Positions 59,743-64,000 of a stretch of 64,000 nucleotides of DNA are shown here, piece after piece. The position numbers and the translations under genes are program-made. Under the pieces are notes generated by a model that worked only from the letters and a program-made list of their open reading frames with translations, was not told the DNA's origin and ran no database searches. Position 1 is the first letter of the stretch. Each line of letters starts with the position of its first letter. Source of the DNA: Cladocopium goreaui (lineage: Eukaryota; Sar; Dinophyceae; Suessiales; Symbiodiniaceae); the NCBI GenBank assembly GCA_947184155.2, contig CAMXCT020006223.1, positions 707,501 to 771,500 on the forward strand, given 5' to 3'.

Positions 59743-60204
59743 TTAATCCATATCATTTATTGCCATTTGTTGTTTGCTACTGCTACTGCCACTTCTGAGT
59801 GTGCCCATTACATCACTTATCATCTTGTTTGTGCTCTCGGTTTTGTTGTCTTCTGGTGTAATTTGCCGGTTCCACGAAAAGCTAATGCTGTGGTCTTCAC
59901 TTTCTAAAACTATCTCCCCGTTGTCATCCCTGCTGACATTCATTGTTTTGTCATTTTTACTGATTTTGAAACTACACGGATTACACTTACATTTTATTCC
60001 CTTGGGGTTGATTTCAATTTCAATCCTCAATTGTAATTTACAATGACATACTGGGCAATGAAAGGTGATAAATTTGCTTGTTAGTTTTTGCTCCTCATCC
60101 AGATTTATTGTAGTGGGTTCTTCGTCTGATAGTTCATAATCTTCAGGTATAGGTTGCTTCTTGATTTTACTACTCATCTTTGGTTTTGCTTTTTTGGGTG
60201 GCAT
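59743..60204 (-). CDS. Zinc-ribbon protein, viral segment
   Basis: 153 residues. Very basic N-terminus (PPKKAKPKMSSKIKKQ), acidic stretch, then a ribbon FHCPVCHCKL...CKCNPC at about residues 49-82, and a polar tail with SGSSSSKQQ. Zinc-ribbon plus basic end suggests nucleic-acid binding, as in viral transcription factors, but no specific family is recognised. The start ATG at 60204 overlaps the upstream gene by 35 bp. Confidence 0.6.
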   Translation of the reverse strand: MPPKKAKPKMSSKIKKQPIPEDYELSDEEPTTINLDEEQKLTSKFITFHCPVCHCKLQLRIEIEINPKGIKCKCNPCSFKISKNDKTMNVSRDDNGEIVLESEDHSISFSWNRQITPEDNKTESTNKMISDVMGTLRSGSSSSKQQMAINDMD

Positions 60205-60367
60205 TTATATGATACTTAAGATAATTCATTGTTATCTTCAGAAACTCCAGTATTACCCTACATATCTGCTTTATTTTATTATCTTTTACAACTGGAAATT
60301 TACTATTATCATCAATACTATCTTCAATCACATCTATTGTATTAATATAACTATCATATTCACTCAT
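60170..60367 (-). CDS. Small acidic hypothetical protein, viral segment
   Basis: 65 residues, MSEYDSYINTIDVIED at the start, then a hydrophobic-charged helix (ICRVILEFLKITMNYLKY). It overlaps the zinc-ribbon gene by 35 bp in another frame, the kind of packing seen in compact viral genomes. No known domain. Confidence 0.45.
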   Translation of the reverse strand: MSEYDSYINTIDVIEDSIDDNSKFPVVKDNKIKQICRVILEFLKITMNYLKYHINATQKSKTKDE

Positions 60368-60370
60368 CCT

Positions 60371-60409
60371 ATATAATTAGATGTTAAAATTACTACTATC
60401 TAATTATAT
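60371..60409. promoter_or_regulatory. Palindrome between divergent viral genes
   Basis: Perfect 12-bp arms (ATATAATTAGAT / ATCTAATTATAT) around a 15-base loop, just upstream of the start of the small minus-strand gene and 330 bp before the ATPase start. It could be a promoter element or a 3'-end signal. Confidence 0.35.
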
Positions 60410-60737
60410 ATGGATTTTTAGGCGCAAACAAAAATCCATAAGGGGCGGTAAATGTCAAAGAAAATGAACTGTGCTGATTGAAACATAGCATCAAACAAAT
60501 TCAAGAGCAAAAAGGCTTCAAATCTTCTACTGCTTGTTGTCATAGCAAAAAGAGACCGTGTCGGGAATGAAAAAGAAGCAAGAGCCCAAGGGGTGGTTTT
60601 TTTTATTTTTAATTAACTTATTATGAGGGTAATATGGCAGTCTGTTCCAGATTTCACCTGACCCCATTTCTCAAAGGTAAAATAAGATATGCCATTTACA
60701 AGATATAATATATTTTATTTTCTAAATAGTTTATATT
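60410..60737. other. AT-rich upstream region of the ATPase gene
   Basis: No frame of interest. AT-rich with ATATAATATATTTTATTTTC shortly before the ATG, a likely late-type viral promoter region; no specific motif is assigned. Confidence 0.5.
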
Positions 60738-61496
60738 ATGTCAAAACTTGATGTTCCTAAAATAGAGCCTATCAATGTAAAACAGTATGAATTCAAACAA
60801 TCACCATACCCACAAGCAGACAAACTACCATTCAGAAGCATCATTGTATCGGCATCACAGGGCGGAAAGGGTATATTAATTCAGAACCTCATTCTAAAAA
60901 TCTACAGGGGATGCTTTGAACGCATTTGGGTCGTTAGTCCAACAGCACACATAGATGAGGCATACAAATCTGTAATACGATATATTGAAAAAGAGTTAAA
61001 AATAGATAATAAAAAAGAGCAGTTTTTATTTGATGAGTATGACGGGGATGCTTTACAACAAATCATAGATACACAACATAAAGTAATTGAATACCAGAAG
61101 AAAAACAAAATGAACACATTATATAGTTGCCTGTTAGTAATTGATGATTTTGCCGAGGATAGAGTTTTTATGAAATACTCAAAGGTTTTACACGGTTTAT
61201 ACACTAAATCAAGACACTTCGGTTTGTCAGTAATCACAGCAACCCAGAAATATAACGCATTAGCGCCTATAGTTAGATTAAACACATCATCATTATATAT
61301 CTTTAAACTGAAAAATATGAAAGATATTGACACATTTATAGAAGAACAGTCAGCATTGGTTGATAAGAAAACTTTGTATGACATCTACAAAATAGCCACA
61401 GAAGAAGCATATTCGTTTTTGTTTGTTAAACTGCGAATGAGTGATGTAAATAAAATATTTATGAAAAGACTGGAAGCAGAAATTCATATTAATTAA
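60738..61496 (+). CDS. A32-like DNA-packaging ATPase
   Basis: 252 residues, intact. The P-loop is SASQGGKG at residues 38-45, with Gly where most family members have Ser/Thr. A conserved YRGCFERIWVVSP follows; Walker B is LLVIDDFAED near residues 131-140, and SVITATQKYN near 163 is the usual sensor-like segment. This is the FtsK/HerA-superfamily ATPase that pumps DNA into capsids in nucleocytoplasmic large DNA viruses and Polinton-like viruses. It points away from the minus-strand genes on both sides. It is the best evidence for the viral nature of this region. Confidence 0.85.
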   Translation: MSKLDVPKIEPINVKQYEFKQSPYPQADKLPFRSIIVSASQGGKGILIQNLILKIYRGCFERIWVVSPTAHIDEAYKSVIRYIEKELKIDNKKEQFLFDEYDGDALQQIIDTQHKVIEYQKKNKMNTLYSCLLVIDDFAEDRVFMKYSKVLHGLYTKSRHFGLSVITATQKYNALAPIVRLNTSSLYIFKLKNMKDIDTFIEEQSALVDKKTLYDIYKIATEEAYSFLFVKLRMSDVNKIFMKRLEAEIHIN

Positions 61497-61520
61497 TAAT
61501 ATTATTATTCAATAATATTA
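61497..61520. terminator. Hairpin between convergent viral genes
   Basis: Ten-bp perfect arms (TAATATTATT / AATAATATTA) with a 4-base loop, starting at the base after the ATPase stop and 6 bp from the stop of the facing gene. It would serve both directions. Confidence 0.5.
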
Positions 61521-61525
61521 ATAAA

Positions 61526-61735
61526 TTAGAAGAGGCTGTAATTACAGACATCTATTTTTGGCAAAGCATATATCATTTTTGTTAGCTTTTCCTTGTTCAA
61601 TTTTTCAATTTTGCTATTGATTTCTTTTAAGGCTTTTATTTGTAATTTATCTATTCTTGATATGTCTAACTCTTCATTAATTTTACTCAATTCTTCAATA
61701 CAACCGTTCTCTACTGAACTTGGTTTATTGCCCAT
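61526..61735 (-). CDS. Small coiled-coil hypothetical protein, viral segment
   Basis: 69 residues. MGNKPS at the start could be an N-myristoylation signal (MG..xS), followed by a charged helix (LQIKALKEINSKIEKLNKE). It lies 16 bp downstream of the fibre-like gene, same strand. No domain recognised. Confidence 0.45.
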   Translation of the reverse strand: MGNKPSSVENGCIEELSKINEELDISRIDKLQIKALKEINSKIEKLNKEKLTKMIYALPKIDVCNYSLF

Positions 61736-61751
61736 TTTATAGGTTTATATT

Positions 61752-64000
61752 TTAATTATCTTTAGGTTTTGATTTTGCTTTTGCTTTTGCTTTACCTTTA
61801 CCTTTCAATTCTTTTACCTCCTCCATCATTTCAAACATAGAACTTTCTAACCACTCAATCTTTTGTTGTTGCTCCCTCACAGCACCCCATAGAATAGAAT
61901 TCATCTTGACATAACTTAACTTCTTAATACCATCAACTTCAACGAGTATATTTTCAACCTTTTCTGGTATATTTTCTCCTACCTCCTCTGCTATAAAACC
62001 TATATGACTTTTAGTTATTCCCATTTCTTTTCTTCTTTCATTTTGAAAGTATGAGGTTTAATGCTATTTACTATTTTTGTAAAATTGAATTTTGCTTCTT
62101 CAATATCATATTTCATATCTTTTTGCGATGTATCCACTAAATCGCCTTCTAATGTATAAGGTGCTGGAACAGAAACTTTTGATGGCGTGACGAAAAGTCT
62201 TACACTACCATTAGCACAAAATCTTATGTCTCCGTTAGGGTCTTCGTTGTATAACTTGAAATGATTAACACCTGTATTTTCATTAAATATATAACTATTC
62301 TTACCAGTTTCTTTGTGAAAATATGCCTTTTTGTCTTGATTGATGTATATATATATATCTTGAACAATTAACATCTTCATCTGCTTTTCTATATCTCATA
62401 TATTCTACTAAACCGTCATCTGTTGTATTACTGCCTTGAAAAACCATATCAGCACCGGCATTTCTATGGATAAACAAGTATCCATAAATATATTGAGACG
62501 ACAGCGCCCTACCTGTTGATACATCAATAATATTTTTAGTGCCATCTAATGTAAAGAAATTAACACCACCCCTTTTAAATACTACATTAGTAGGAGTGGC
62601 ACTATCAATTACATCAAACTTACCACTTGCAGCAAGTAATGATATACCTGTATTTACTTCTACATTACCATTTCTAAAATACATAAAATCTATGGTGTTC
62701 CTTCTAAAACTGTCATCAGCATTACCGATACTATCATATGTGTTTGATTTAGCACCCTTTGTTAGTTCCACTGCTTGTTGTGTTCCTTCAAACTTCATAT
62801 ATTCAACATCACCTCTTGTAAAAACCAAATGAACATCAGTAGCATTTTTTGTATTGATGACATCAGTTTGCAATTCGGTATGACATACGACATCTACATT
62901 AAAATACGCCTGTGTGTGTTTGATAATTGATACTTTAAGTGTTGAGGAAACGGACTACCACCAACATAAAACCGATGCAATCCACCAGCACCAAAAATAC
63001 AATAATCATAACCAGTATTGCCACTTCCTAAATTAATAGACCGGATATAACCTTTACCAGTCCCTAAAGCAATTGACCCTCCAAGGACTAATTCTATACC
63101 TGAAAGAAAATAAGAAGTTCCATTAACCGTTAAATCAAAACTTCCAAATTGAGCCCCTCCACCTATGACTAAATCGCCTTCTATTGTCTGTAATGTCTCA
63201 CCTGTATATTTTACTAAATTAGTATCATCAACGCCACCTCCACCTCCAATATCTGGACTTGTAGGCTTGTGAAATGTAATTAAATTGTTTTGTAATGTCA
63301 TAACTAAATTAGTTGTAGCATCTGGCACTGTGGGGCTTCCAACATAAAATTTAATTTCACCCGTGCTCTCGTTCATTACATAATTCATCACGGTAGAGGC
63401 GTTTTTACTTTCAACATAATCACATAAAATGTTATTAACACATTCTATGTTATTTGAAACGTATGAAGCACCATTGACAGTTAATACATTGCTTCCGTTT
63501 TTAGCACCATTAACACCAACAGTTCCTGCTACTTGTTGGTCGGTTTCTCCTGTCAGTTTTAAGCAGTTTGAGGTGTCGCCTGATAAATCTAAATTGGTAG
63601 GTTTATTAAATTCAACAATCCCGTTTTTAAAATGTCATTATTAAATTGGTTGTTGTATCGGGGACTATCGGACTGCCTACATAGAATTTCATTTCTCCGG
63701 TGCTTTCGTTCATAATATGGTTTATGATTGTTGATGTATTTTTGCTTTCAAAATTATCACATACAATAAAATTTTCACATTGAGTTTTAGTATTCAATAC
63801 TGTTAGATTTTCTTGAAGTTCAATCATACTGACATTGTTTCTTTTTATGAAAAAATCTAATGGTGCTACGGTGTCTATCTCTTGTGTTTTAAGATTGCCT
63901 CCACATTGTAGTAATTTACTTGCTACGATTTTACTTGCTGAAACATCATATTGTAAGTAAGTATCGCTGTTGCTTTGAAAAAGTATATCATTGGTATTGA
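61752..64000 (-). CDS. Fibre-like protein with C-terminal S74 chaperone domain, frameshifted, partial
   Basis: One long gene read through four frame changes, running off the right edge at its 5' end. The body holds repeated modules (IMNESTGEMKFYVGSP at ~63700 and VMNESTGEIKFYVGSP at ~63370) with beta-rich, Gly/Thr/Asn-rich sequence such as LTVNGTSY. The C-terminus is the intramolecular chaperone (peptidase S74) form: DTSQKDMKYDIEE, IKPHTFKM, HIGFIAEEVGENIPE, VDGIKKLSYVKMNSILWGAV, then a coiled coil and Lys-rich tail. Frame changes fall at T/A run 63624-63632, TG run 62911-62920, TA run 62346-62359 and A/T run ~62022-62035. Such proteins form trimeric fibres in phages and large algal viruses. 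Confidence 0.7.

Overview
The window reads as nuclear DNA of a dinoflagellate, probably Symbiodiniaceae-like. Genes in the left part are cut into small exons. Several introns must start with GC or GA instead of GT for the proteins to read through (clearest in a complete six-exon dynein light chain gene). Intergenic DNA is full of micro- and minisatellites, hairpin elements and retroelements. The last ~6 kb is different: AT-rich, intronless and compact, with virus-type genes.

Layout. 1-6.4 kb: sparse exon-like pieces (a Cys/His-rich exon at 3.4-3.9 kb) and a small introner-like hairpin at 5.1 kb. 6.5-16.2 kb: a protein phosphatase 2A B''-type (EF-hand) regulatory subunit gene spread over at least a dozen tiny exons. 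Two other same-strand genes sit inside its introns: an LC8 dynein light chain (10.49-11.65 kb) and a protein with CDC48 N-domain-like repeats (13.2-14.6 kb). 15.3-15.9 kb: an A/T foldback element. 17.5-18.6 kb: a hypothetical gene. 20.3-22.4 kb: a non-coding element with perfect 41-bp terminal inverted repeats, packed with about 23 copies of one short motif. 23.9-26.0 kb: a multi-exon gene whose last exon looks like a PUL domain. 26-30.8 kb: nothing convincing.

30,802-42,045 is a full-length Copia-type LTR retrotransposon: 232-bp LTRs that read as identical, 5-bp target duplication GCTTT, primer-binding site and polypurine tract. Its coding region is broken by frameshifts, a stop and a nested antisense 5'-truncated LINE (35.09-38.14 kb). 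Its coding DNA carries over 20 copies of a 14-nt hairpin motif, GCGG-GNAGNN-CCGC, in all three reading frames and with compensatory stem changes. This is the most unusual signal in the window. 42-49.6 kb is satellite-rich, including a duplicated composite satellite and an AT-rich patch with a virus-like zinc-finger remnant. 53.4-57.7 kb holds small host exons and an intact EamA-type transporter ORF.

58.5-64 kb is a virus-derived segment running off the right edge: C5-cytosine methyltransferase, coiled-coil protein, zinc-ribbon protein, A32-like packaging ATPase and a long fibre-like protein ending in an S74-type chaperone domain. Several of these genes carry indels at homopolymers or dinucleotide runs (decay or sequencing error), and short perfect palindromes sit at gene 3' ends. 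All calls are by eye; no database search was possible.
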